Assembly (NCBI GenBank): GCA_903923135.1
Contig: CAIXWN010000062.1
Location: 1-53,050 of the forward strand
Length of the DNA: 53,050 nt
Direction of reading: 5' to 3'
Origin: an uncultured Caulobacteraceae bacterium
Lineage (GTDB): Bacteria > Pseudomonadota > Alphaproteobacteria > Caulobacterales > Caulobacteraceae
The notes beneath the pieces are model-generated. The model saw nothing but the letters and a program-made list of their open reading frames with translations. It was not told the origin of the DNA and did no database searches. Each line of letters starts with the position of its first letter. Within the stretch, counting starts at the first letter, position 1. Positions 35,068-42,636 of the stretch are shown here, one piece after another. Position numbers and translations under genes: made by a program.

Positions 35068-35816
35068 AGAATTTCCGCGACTTCGGCGGCGGGCCCTCGC
35101 ACCTGGGCGGACGGGTGCGACGAGGCCGTCTCTACCGCTCGGCCCAACCGGCGGGCGTCGACGCAGAGACCCTGGCCCGGGCCGTGGCGCTGGATTTCGG
35201 CCTGATCGCCGACCTGCGCCATCCCGCCGAGCAGGCGGCCTCGCCCTCGCCCTGGCCCGAACACTGGGCGGGCCGCATCGCGCGCCACGGCATGGAAGAG
35301 GCGGGCCTGCAGGCGCCGCACGAGGCGCTTCTGGCTCTGCGTCCGCGCGACATCGAGCAGATCGACGCCTTCTACCTCGATCTCTACGAGACCCTGCCCT
35401 TCGATGCGGCCTACCGACGGGTGTTCGCCCAGACGCTCAACGCCCTGCCCGGGCTGGAAGGTCCGCTGTTGATCCACTGCACCGCCGGCAAGGACCGCAC
35501 CGGCATGCTCGCGGGGGTGATCCTCGACGTGCTCGGAACGCCGCGCGAGGCGATCATGGCCGATTTCCTGCTGTCGGGTGTCGCCAATGATTTCGGCGCC
35601 GGCGACCCGGCCGTTCTGGCGCGGGTGAGGGGCTACTTCGGCTTCGACGTATCGCCCGCCGTCCTCGATCGCATGATCTCGGTCCAGCCGGCCTATCTGC
35701 CGCGGTTCTTCGACACGGTGGAGACCCGGGCCGGCGGCATGGAGGCCTGGCTCGATTCCATCGGCGTGGACGCCGCCCGCCGCGAGGCGCTGCGCCGGAG
35801 TCTCCTTGATCCCTGA
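35061..35816 (+). CDS. Tyrosine-protein phosphatase, IphP-like
   Basis: 251-aa dual-specificity-like phosphatase with the P-loop H-C140-T-A-G-K-D-R146-T-G and the upstream YRSAQP and IADLRHPAEQ segments characteristic of the Y_phosphatase3 (IphP/PtpB) family. It may act on phosphotyrosine proteins or phosphoinositides. No signal peptide. The ATG at 35061 lies inside the 3' end of the transglutaminase-like gene (ATGCTGA), which implies translational coupling. Confidence 0.85.
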   Translation: MLKNFRDFGGGPSHLGGRVRRGRLYRSAQPAGVDAETLARAVALDFGLIADLRHPAEQAASPSPWPEHWAGRIARHGMEEAGLQAPHEALLALRPRDIEQIDAFYLDLYETLPFDAAYRRVFAQTLNALPGLEGPLLIHCTAGKDRTGMLAGVILDVLGTPREAIMADFLLSGVANDFGAGDPAVLARVRGYFGFDVSPAVLDRMISVQPAYLPRFFDTVETRAGGMEAWLDSIGVDAARREALRRSLLDP

Positions 35817-35882
35817 CCATCAGCCGTCAGGCCGGGCCCTTGCAGAGGCTGTCGGTCCTGAAGCGGTTCAGCGCTCGTTTTC

Positions 35883-36623
35883 CTAGTTGCTCCACGCCCC
35901 GTCGATCACGTGGGCGACGCCGGTGGTGAAGCTCGATTCGTCCGAGGCCAGGTAGACCGCCAGGGCGGCGATCTCCTCGGGGGTTCCTAGCCGGCCCATG
36001 GGCTGGCGAGCGATGAAGGCGACGCGGGCCGCCGCCGGATCGGCGTTGGCGTTGATCCGGCCGTCCAGCGAGGGCGACTGAACCGTTCCCGGACAGATGG
36101 CGTTGCAGCGGATCCCCTGGGTGACGAAATCCTGGGCCACCGACTTGGTCAGGCCGATCACGGCGGCCTTGGTGGCGGCGTAGACGCAGCGGTTGGCCGC
36201 CGCGCGGATGCTGGAGGCCGCCGAGGACATGTTGATGATCGATCCGCCCCCGCGGCCCAGCATGCCCGGCAGGCCGGCGCGGATGACGCGGTACATGGAG
36301 GTGACGTTCAGGTCGAAGCTGAAGGCCCAGTCGTCGGGCGTGCAGTCGAGGATGGTGCCGTGGTGGACGAAGCCGGCGCAGTTGAAGAGCACATCGGGGG
36401 CGAAGTCGCCGGCGAAGAGGGCGGTCACCGCCGCGTCCGAGCGCACGTCCAGCAGGGCCGTGTCCAGGCCGGGCTGTTCGGTCTTGAGGCCGGTGAGCGC
36501 GGCGTCGTCGATGTCGGTAGCCAGCACCCGGGCGCCCTCGGCCGCGAAGGCCAGGGCCGTGGCCCGACCGATGCCGGCGCCCGCCGCCGTGACCAGAGCG
36601 GTCTTGCCTGTCAGTCGCCCCAT
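35883..36623 (-). CDS. Short-chain dehydrogenase, probable 2-keto-3-deoxy-L-fuconate dehydrogenase
   Basis: 246-aa SDR. NAD-binding AAGAGIG at 13-19, Asp37 after the second strand (NAD preference), Ser133/134 with Y148-x-x-x-K152. The active-site stretch NMSSAASSIRAAANRCVYAA and the CNAICPGTVQSPSLDGRI segment closely follow DHRS6/BDH2-type enzymes, whose bacterial members oxidise 2-keto-3-deoxy-L-fuconate; Arg145 is the carboxylate-binding arginine of that group. The neighbouring genes complete the earlier steps, supporting this role over 3-hydroxybutyrate oxidation. The ATG at 36623 gives the family N-terminus; AGGAGAG lies upstream. Confidence 0.85.
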   Translation of the reverse strand: MGRLTGKTALVTAAGAGIGRATALAFAAEGARVLATDIDDAALTGLKTEQPGLDTALLDVRSDAAVTALFAGDFAPDVLFNCAGFVHHGTILDCTPDDWAFSFDLNVTSMYRVIRAGLPGMLGRGGGSIINMSSAASSIRAAANRCVYAATKAAVIGLTKSVAQDFVTQGIRCNAICPGTVQSPSLDGRINANADPAAARVAFIARQPMGRLGTPEEIAALAVYLASDESSFTTGVAHVIDGAWSN

Positions 36624-36712
36624 GCCAGATCTCTCCTGTCCGCTGATAGGATCGGTAAACACCAAGAGCGGCGCGGAGGCCAGCGGCGCGGCGCTGTGCT
36701 AGGGTGACGCCC

Positions 36713-37477
36713 ATGAGACACGCCCTTTTCCCCACCCTGGCGCTTGTGGCCGTCGCCGTCGCCGCCCCGCCCTCAACCGCGCAGGCCGGCGCGCAAGCCG
36801 CCGCCATCGCCGCGGCCATCGCCGACCCGGCCCGCCCCAAGGACGATCGCGCCGACGACCCGGCGCGCGATCCGGCCGCCACCCTGGCCTTCGCCGGCGT
36901 CCGGCCGGGCATGGTCGTGGGCGAACTGTTTCCCGGCGGCGGCTACTTCACCCGCCTGATCAGCGATGTGGTGGGTCCCAAGGGCAAGGTTCTGGGCCTG
37001 GAGAACGCCGGCTGGGGCGAATCGGTCGAGGCCGACCGCAAGCTGCTCGCCGAGTCAGGGCGCGGCAACGTCTCGCTGGACGTGGAACCCTTCGGCCAGT
37101 TCAGACTGGCGCAGAAGGTCGACCTGTTCTGGATCACCCAGAACTATCACGACCTGCACATCGCCAAGTACGGCGCGGTGGACATGGCCGATTTCAACCG
37201 CCGGGTGTTCGCGGCGCTGAAGCCGGGCGGGGTCTATATGATCATCGACCACCAGGGCGCCTCGGGGCTGACCGACGCGGAGATCGCCAGGCTGCACCGC
37301 ATCGACAAGGCGCGGGTGATCGCCGAGGTCACCGCCGCCGGTTTCCGCCTGGCGGGGGAAGGCCGCTTCCTCAGCCGTGCAGACGACGACCACGGCAAGT
37401 CGATCTTCGATCCGGGCATGCACGGCCATACCGACCAGTACGCCCTGAAGTTCGTCCGGCCGCGCTCTATTCCATGA
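36713..37477 (+). CDS. Exported SAM-dependent methyltransferase-like protein (COG4798 type)
   Basis: 254 aa with a cleavable signal (MRHALFPTLALVAVAVAA... cleavage near AQA), then a class I methyltransferase-like Rossmann domain: VVGELFPGGGYFTRLISDVVGPKG (SAM loop), VDLFWITQNYHDLH and AALKPGGVYMIIDHQG. Export of a methyltransferase fold is odd because SAM is cytoplasmic; this group of predicted methyltransferases is known for it and the function is unresolved. AGGGTGA selects the ATG at 36713. It is divergent from the SDR gene, and its 3' end overlaps the convergent mutarotase gene by 11 bases. Confidence 0.78.
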   Translation: MRHALFPTLALVAVAVAAPPSTAQAGAQAAAIAAAIADPARPKDDRADDPARDPAATLAFAGVRPGMVVGELFPGGGYFTRLISDVVGPKGKVLGLENAGWGESVEADRKLLAESGRGNVSLDVEPFGQFRLAQKVDLFWITQNYHDLHIAKYGAVDMADFNRRVFAALKPGGVYMIIDHQGASGLTDAEIARLHRIDKARVIAEVTAAGFRLAGEGRFLSRADDDHGKSIFDPGMHGHTDQYALKFVRPRSIP

Positions 37478-37790
37478 GGAACACCGGCTCCATCCGCGCC
37501 CACCATTCGCCCGGCGCGCGGCTGGGCCAGGGATCCTGGCAGGGGTCGGTCAGCGCCCACCAGCGTTGCGTGGCCGGGTCGGCGGCGACCCCGACCATGT
37601 CGGCGTCCCAGTCCTGGCCGTGGTATTCCAGATAGCCGAACAGGGTGTGGTCCTTCAGGAAGATCGAATAGTTCCGCACATGGGCGCGTCGCAGGGCGGC
37701 CAGCACCCCGGGCCAGGTCTCGGCGTGCAGGCGGCGGTATTCCTCGAGCATTTCGGGCCGCACATTGATCACCATGGCCATGCGCTGCAT
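37467..37790 (-). CDS. L-rhamnose/L-fucose mutarotase family protein
   Basis: 107-aa alpha-beta barrel protein of the RhaM (PF05336) family: MQRMAMVINVRPEMLEEYRR, the catalytic-type His22 in LHAETWPGV, RNYSIFLKDHTLFGYLEYHG and C-terminal EPVFLME. Members interconvert sugar anomers. In this cassette the natural substrate is likely L-fucose or a related 6-deoxy sugar. Its ATG shares one base with the lactonase stop (TGATG), so it is the third gene of the minus-strand sugar operon. Confidence 0.85.
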   Translation of the reverse strand: MQRMAMVINVRPEMLEEYRRLHAETWPGVLAALRRAHVRNYSIFLKDHTLFGYLEYHGQDWDADMVGVAADPATQRWWALTDPCQDPWPSRAPGEWWARMEPVFLME

Positions 37791-38638
37791 CAGGCTTCGC
37801 TCTCCGCCGGTGCGCCCAGGCCGTAGACCCGCCGCGCCGTTCCGCCCAGAATCGCCGCCCGCTCAGGACCCGTCAATCCGCCAAGCAGCCGTTCGGCCGC
37901 CTCCAGCCAGCCGCCGTAGGTTCCGGCCAGAAGCAGCACGGGCCAGTCGCTGCCCCACATCACCCGGTCCGGGCCGAAGGCGTCGAGGACCAGGTCGACA
38001 TAGCGGCGCAGCCGCTCGACATCCCACTCGGCGCCGGCCTCGGTGACCAGACCGCTGAGCTTGCACACCGTCAGGCCGTCCGCCGCGAGCCGCCTCAGGT
38101 CGCTGGCCCACGGCTCCCAGCCGCCGCCGGCGATGTCGGGCTTGGCGGCGTGATTGACGATCATCGCAAGGTCCGGGTGGCGCTCGCGCACGGCCAGCAG
38201 GCGGGGCAGGTGACGGGGCCGCACCAGGGCCTCGAACCTGAGGCCGGACGCCGCCAGGGCGCCGAGGGCGGCGTCGACCGGCGGACGCAGGATGTGGTCG
38301 TCGTCCGGCAGGTCCTGAAGCATCGGGCGCAGGCCCTTCAGAGCGGGGTCGCGCGCCAGCCGGGCGATCGCCTCGCCGGCGTCGGGCGCGGTCAGGTCGG
38401 TCCAGCCGACAACGCCCAGGATCGTCGGTGTTCGCGCGGCGAGGGCCAGAAGGTAGTCGGTCTCGGCGGCCGTGGGCGCGGCCTGAACGACCATGCCGCC
38501 CTCCACGCCGGCCGCCGCCATCAGCGGCGCCAGGTCGGCCGCTGTGAAATCGCGGTGCAGCGGGACGAGGTCGGCGGTCAGCCAGTCGTAATCGCCGCGG
38601 TCCAGGCGCCAGAGGTGATGGTGCGCATCGATGATCAT
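37790..38638 (-). CDS. Amidohydrolase-family lactonase, probable L-fucono-1,5-lactonase
   Basis: 282-aa TIM-barrel amidohydrolase_2 protein. The metal-binding N-terminus is IIDAHHHLW; the strand-end residues MIVNHAAKP and VMWGSDWPVLL complete the site. Homologs in fucose/rhamnose clusters hydrolyse L-fucono-1,5-lactone to L-fuconate, the step between the aldo/keto reductase and the dehydratase encoded on either side. The start overlaps the aldo/keto reductase stop by ATGA. Assignment rests on context as much as on sequence. Confidence 0.82.
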   Translation of the reverse strand: MIIDAHHHLWRLDRGDYDWLTADLVPLHRDFTAADLAPLMAAAGVEGGMVVQAAPTAAETDYLLALAARTPTILGVVGWTDLTAPDAGEAIARLARDPALKGLRPMLQDLPDDDHILRPPVDAALGALAASGLRFEALVRPRHLPRLLAVRERHPDLAMIVNHAAKPDIAGGGWEPWASDLRRLAADGLTVCKLSGLVTEAGAEWDVERLRRYVDLVLDAFGPDRVMWGSDWPVLLLAGTYGGWLEAAERLLGGLTGPERAAILGGTARRVYGLGAPAESEA

Positions 38639-39642
38639 GCGGCCGCCCGCGGAATCAGGCCCTCGGCGCGCAGCGCCCGCCAGAGGGCGTCCGGTGGCGG
38701 CGCCTCCAGATGGGCGATGTTGAGCCGGGCCTCGGCGGCGTTGCGCGCGCCGGGGATGACGCTGGTCACCGCCGGGTGCAGGAGGGGGAAGTGCAGGGCC
38801 GCCGCGGCGAGATCGACCTCGTGCGCGGCGCAAACGGCTTTCAGGCGCGCCACCTTCCCCGTCACCGCCGGAGGCGCGGCGGCGTAGTCGTAATGGTCGC
38901 CGCCCGCCAGGACGCCGGAGTTGTAGGGGCCGCCGATGATCACCCCGACACCGCGCGCCCGGCAGAGCGGCAGCAGGACCTCGCCCCCGGAGGGGTCGAG
39001 CAGGGTGTAGCGCCCGGCCAGCAGGATCACATCCAGATCGACGCGCTCAAGGGTCTGCAGACAGACCGCCACCTCATTGACGCCGACGCCGATGGCTCTG
39101 ACCACGCCCTGGTCCTTCAGCGAACGCAGGGCGGGGAAGGCGCCGGCCAGGGCCTCGGCGAAGCGGCCCTCGTGCGCCGATCCGTGGGTGAGGACGCCGA
39201 GGTCGTGGACGAAGGCCAGGTCGAGGCGGTCGGTCCCCAGCCGTGTCAGGCTGGCTTCCACCTGCCGCAGAACCGCGTCGCGACCGTAGTCGAAATAGGG
39301 CTCGAACGGCGCGGCGCCGATGAAACCGGTGTCCGGGGGCGGTCTGGCGCCGGTTGGTCTCAGGCTGCGTCCGACCTTGCTGGACACCAGGACGCCTGGC
39401 CGCGGCGCAGCGGCCAGGAAGGCGCCCAGGCGCTGCTCGCTGAGGCCGTGGCCGTAGTAGGGCGCGGTGTCGAAATAGCGGGCGCCGCCGTCCCACGCAG
39501 CCGCCAGGGCGGCGGCGGCGTCAGCCTCACTGACCGGCGCATAGAGGTTGCCCAGGCCCGCGCAGCCGAAGCCCAGGCGGGGAATCGTCTGGCCGGCGGC
39601 GGGCAGGACGCGGCCCACCGATGGGCCGGGCGAAGCTGTCAT
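38635..39642 (-). CDS. Aldo/keto reductase, probable L-fucose (D-threo-aldose) 1-dehydrogenase
   Basis: 335-aa (beta/alpha)8 aldo/keto reductase with the catalytic tetrad Asp58, Tyr63, Lys89 and His146 (DTAPYYGHG, SSKVG, FVHDLG). The sequence type (PRLGFGCAGLGNLYAPVSEADAA) matches D-threo-aldose 1-dehydrogenases, which oxidise L-fucose to its lactone with NAD(P). It is the first gene of the minus-strand operon and is divergent, across 74 bases, from fuconate dehydratase. That gap probably holds a bidirectional promoter. Confidence 0.86.
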   Translation of the reverse strand: MTASPGPSVGRVLPAAGQTIPRLGFGCAGLGNLYAPVSEADAAAALAAAWDGGARYFDTAPYYGHGLSEQRLGAFLAAAPRPGVLVSSKVGRSLRPTGARPPPDTGFIGAAPFEPYFDYGRDAVLRQVEASLTRLGTDRLDLAFVHDLGVLTHGSAHEGRFAEALAGAFPALRSLKDQGVVRAIGVGVNEVAVCLQTLERVDLDVILLAGRYTLLDPSGGEVLLPLCRARGVGVIIGGPYNSGVLAGGDHYDYAAAPPAVTGKVARLKAVCAAHEVDLAAAALHFPLLHPAVTSVIPGARNAAEARLNIAHLEAPPPDALWRALRAEGLIPRAAA

Positions 39643-39716
39643 GACAAGGTCCGTCCCCTGTGCTTCATGGTTTCATCACCCGCGTCTGGAAACGTTCAAA
39701 TCATGGGCCTGCCGGC

Positions 39717-41015
39717 ATGACAATCGCCATCACTGCGGTGCGGACGCTCGACATCCGCTACCCCACGTCACGCTTCCTCGACGGCTCGGACGCGATGAAC
39801 CCCGATCCCGACTACTCGGCCGCCTATGCGATCCTGGAGACCTCCGAGCCGGGCCTGACCGGCCATGGCTTGGCCTTCACCCTCGGTCGCGGCACCGATC
39901 TGGTGGTCCACGCCATCGACGCCCTGGCCCCGAAGCTGGTGGGGCGCAGCCTGGACGGCATCGAAAACGACCTCTTCGGCTTCTGGCGCGATCTGGTGGG
40001 CGATACCCAGATGCGCTGGCTGGGTCCGGAGAAGGGCATCATCCACATGGCCGCCGCCGCCCTGGTCAATGCGGTGTGGGACCTGCTGGCCAGGCGCGCG
40101 GGGCTGCCCCTGTGGCGCTATCTGGCGGCGATGTCGCCCGAACAGATCGTCTCGGCCATCGACTTCCGCCACATCAGCGACGCCCTGCCGCGCGAGCGGG
40201 CCCTGGAGATCCTCCTCGAGCGGGCGCCGGGGCGCGCTGGCCGCATCGCCCGCCTGGAGCAGGACGGTCACGCCGCCTACACCACCTCGGCCGGCTGGCT
40301 GGGCTATGACGACGACAAGATCCGCGCCCTGGCGCGCGGCGCGGTGGCCGACGGCTGGGGCGCCATCAAGATGAAGGTGGGCGGCAATCTGGCCGACGAC
40401 ATCCGCCGGGCCGGGGTGCTGCGCGAGATCCTCGGTCCGGACAGGCTGCTGATGACCGACGCCAACCAGGTGTGGGAGATCGACCAGGCCATCGACTGGA
40501 TGGGCGCGCTCAGGGGCGTCGATCCCTGGTGGATCGAGGAGCCGGTCAGTCCGGACGACATCCTCGGCCACGCGCGGGTGAAGCGCGGCGTGGCGCCGAT
40601 CCGGGTGGCCACCGGCGAACACTGCCACAACCGCGTGATGTTCAAGCAGTTCCTGCAGGCCGACGCCATCGACGTGGTGCAGATCGACGCCTGTCGCCTG
40701 GGCGGGGTGAACGAGGTGCTGGCGGTGCTGTTGCTGGCCGCCGCCTTCGAGCGGCCGGTCTGCCCGCACGCCGGGGGCGTGGGCCTGTGCGAATATGTCC
40801 AGCATGTGGCCTTCTTCGACGCCGCCTGCGTGCGCCCGTCTGACGAGGGGCGGATGATCGAGCACGCCGCCCATCTGCACGAGCACTTCGTCGATCCCAT
40901 CCGGGTCTCTCAGGGCCGCTACCTGGCGCCGCAACAGCCAGGGTTCAGCGTCGAGATGAAGCCGGAGAGCCTCGCCGAGTACGCCTTTCCCGGCGGCGCC
41001 GCGTGGCGGACCTGA
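39717..41015 (+). CDS. fucD: L-fuconate dehydratase (enolase superfamily)
   Basis: 432-aa enolase-superfamily enzyme that dehydrates L-fuconate to 2-keto-3-deoxy-L-fuconate. Active-site residues: K218-x-K220 (IKMKVGG), metal ligands Asp248 (TDANQVW), Glu274 (EEPVSPDD) and Glu301 (TGEHCHN), and His351 (PHAGGVGLCEYVQH). These numbers agree with those I recall for the characterised Xanthomonas enzyme when the start is the ATG at 39717, which supports that start. Divergent from the aldo/keto reductase operon. Human-type ENOSF1 proteins belong to the same family. Confidence 0.93.
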   Translation: MTIAITAVRTLDIRYPTSRFLDGSDAMNPDPDYSAAYAILETSEPGLTGHGLAFTLGRGTDLVVHAIDALAPKLVGRSLDGIENDLFGFWRDLVGDTQMRWLGPEKGIIHMAAAALVNAVWDLLARRAGLPLWRYLAAMSPEQIVSAIDFRHISDALPRERALEILLERAPGRAGRIARLEQDGHAAYTTSAGWLGYDDDKIRALARGAVADGWGAIKMKVGGNLADDIRRAGVLREILGPDRLLMTDANQVWEIDQAIDWMGALRGVDPWWIEEPVSPDDILGHARVKRGVAPIRVATGEHCHNRVMFKQFLQADAIDVVQIDACRLGGVNEVLAVLLLAAAFERPVCPHAGGVGLCEYVQHVAFFDAACVRPSDEGRMIEHAAHLHEHFVDPIRVSQGRYLAPQQPGFSVEMKPESLAEYAFPGGAAWRT

Positions 41016-41042
41016 GCCTGACGACGCCGGCGCACGTCCCGT

Positions 41043-41059
41043 CCGCCTGGTTCAGGCGG
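41043..41059. terminator. Hairpin between convergent fucD and GST genes
   Basis: CCGCCTG-GTT-CAGGCGG is a perfect 7-bp stem with a 3-base loop, 27 bases past the fucD stop. It covers the last bases of the convergent GST gene. The lack of a T-run makes it a tentative bidirectional terminator. Confidence 0.5.
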
Positions 41060-41636
41060 GCTGGGTGGCCTTCATCGACGACAGTTCGCTGATGTCGGCG
41101 AACCAGGCCGACAGCTTCGGCCGGGTCGGCCGCCAGGGCTCATTGGCGTAGCGGAAGTCGAGGTAGCCCAGGGCGCAGGCCACGGCGATCTCGCCGATGT
41201 CGAAGCCGGCGAACGTTCCGGCCTGGGCCTCCAGCGCGTCGAGGGCGCGCTCCACCGCCCGGGCGGCTTTGGCCAGGGCGTCGGAATGGCCGTCGCCGGC
41301 CGGCCGGGCCATCTCGCCACGCCGCCAGACCGCCGCGTCACACAGGCCGTCGGCCAGGGCCTCCAGGGTCAGGGCCCGCCAGCGCGCCTCGCCCGACGCC
41401 GGGATCAGCCGGCCTCCGGCCAGGGCGTCGAGGTAGCCGCAGATCACCGAGGAGTCATAGATCGGCGGACCGTCGTCCCGGATCAGGGTGGGGATCTTGG
41501 CCAGCGGATTGGCCTGGGGCAGCACCACGCTGGTGGCCGTGGCCACCGTCTCGAAGGGCAGATCGACACCCAGTTCCAGGGCCAGGACGCGCGCCTTGCG
41601 CACGAAGGGAGAGGCGGCGGCGCCGAGGAGTTTCAT
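41052..41636 (-). CDS. Glutathione S-transferase family protein
   Basis: 194-aa protein with an N-terminal thioredoxin fold (MKLLGAAASPFVRKARVLA; the ASPF segment carries the usual catalytic Ser), the cis-proline and glutathione-contact motif KIPTLIRDDGPPIYDSSVI, and an all-helical C-terminal domain containing FDIGEIAVACALGYLDFR. It probably conjugates or binds glutathione in the cytoplasm; substrate not evident. Monocistronic, convergent with fucD. Confidence 0.87.
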   Translation of the reverse strand: MKLLGAAASPFVRKARVLALELGVDLPFETVATATSVVLPQANPLAKIPTLIRDDGPPIYDSSVICGYLDALAGGRLIPASGEARWRALTLEALADGLCDAAVWRRGEMARPAGDGHSDALAKAARAVERALDALEAQAGTFAGFDIGEIAVACALGYLDFRYANEPWRPTRPKLSAWFADISELSSMKATQPA

Positions 41637-41706
41637 GGGCGGCAGATCTTCCAGCAGCGGTTGAGGACGGGCCGGAACATCAGCGACCTTGGGCCGTTTT
41701 CATAGG

Positions 41707-42129
41707 GTGAAAACCCGGACGTGGACGTTCTTTCGCGTGTCCGGCCTTCTGGTCTCGGCAATGGCCCTGGTCTCAGGCCCCTGCGCCGTCGACGCTCAGT
41801 CTCCGCCGGCGCCCGTTCGCGTCCATCCGAACTATGCGATTCCCGTTCCACCGGGCCCCGCCGACACCGGTGGGCCCGCCCTGCGTCTCGCTGTCGCTGC
41901 GGCCGGCGCTTCGCATGACTACGCCATCAGCCTTTCGCCGGCGCGGCAACGCGCCCTGACCACCACCCTCGACTACCGCATGTCGCCCAACGGGCCGGTC
42001 GGGTCGATCGGCTTTCCGGCGGGCGACGGCGCGCCCTATGTCGACCGCGCCTTCCTCAACCCGGCCGCCTCGATGGGCTTCGTCCGCCCCGAGGTCGTCG
42101 TCGGCGGCAGGATCAGCTATCGCTTCTAG
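41707..42129 (+). CDS. Small secreted or outer-membrane protein, paralog A
   Basis: 140 aa with a signal peptide (FFRVSGLLVSAMALVSGPCAVDA) and a mature part ending GGRISYRF; the terminal Phe after alternating residues is typical of outer-membrane beta-barrel proteins, although the protein is short. GPVGSIGF near the C-terminus recurs in the next gene as GPVGSVGF, and the tails (RPEVVVGGRISYRF and RPESTFGAKLTVPLK) also align. The start is uncertain: the GTG at 41707 follows CATAGG, and a TTG at 41689 is possible. Function unknown. Confidence 0.55.
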   Translation: MKTRTWTFFRVSGLLVSAMALVSGPCAVDAQSPPAPVRVHPNYAIPVPPGPADTGGPALRLAVAAAGASHDYAISLSPARQRALTTTLDYRMSPNGPVGSIGFPAGDGAPYVDRAFLNPAASMGFVRPEVVVGGRISYRF

Positions 42130-42186
42130 GCGTGGAGCCCGGGCCGGGCGCACGGAACATCGGCGCGGGCGATGTGTTGATCCATC

Positions 42187-42615
42187 ATGCGCCCGCTCAC
42201 CGTCCTGCCCGCCCTTGTCCACGGCCTCGCCGGTTTCGCGACGGTGTGCGCCGTCGGGTTGCTCGCCGCCGGCCCTCTCGAGGCGAAGGCGACGCGCGTC
42301 CGGGCGCATCATTCGCTGCGCCATTCGACGCACTACGCGCATCGGTCGGGAGGGTTGATGACTCCGACCACCGTCGCCTTGCAGCGACAAGACCAGAAGG
42401 TGCTGGCCCCGGCCGTCTATGCGCCGGACCGCGTACCGACGGCTTTCACCTACCAGATCGCTCGCGAGGGCCCTGTGGGATCGGTCGGGTTCCAGCGCCC
42501 GGCGATGGATCCGTGGGGGCAATCGCAGGACGCCAGCCGCGGCCTCGCCTCGTCGCTGCATCTGGACCGGCCCGAGTCGACCTTCGGGGCCAAGCTGACC
42601 GTGCCCCTGAAGTAG
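42187..42615 (+). CDS. Small secreted protein, paralog B
   Basis: 142 aa with a hydrophobic N-terminal signal (VHGLAGFATVCAVGLLAAGPLEAKA) and a His-rich early mature region (HHSLRHSTHYAH). Its C-terminal 55 residues resemble those of the preceding gene, including GPVGSVGF and a final amphipathic strand. It starts 57 bases after that gene, so the two look like a tandem duplication. Function unknown; an envelope location is likely. Confidence 0.55.
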   Translation: MRPLTVLPALVHGLAGFATVCAVGLLAAGPLEAKATRVRAHHSLRHSTHYAHRSGGLMTPTTVALQRQDQKVLAPAVYAPDRVPTAFTYQIAREGPVGSVGFQRPAMDPWGQSQDASRGLASSLHLDRPESTFGAKLTVPLK

Positions 42616-42636
42616 CGCGCGCCCCGGCGGCCGGGA

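Noticed and set aside
28293-41015. Fucoidan (sulfated fucose polymer) utilisation locus, from the sulfatase plus L-fucose genes
   Set aside because: No fucosidase, polysaccharide lyase, TonB receptor or sugar transporter is present, and the sulfatase shares an operator with dehalogenase genes instead.
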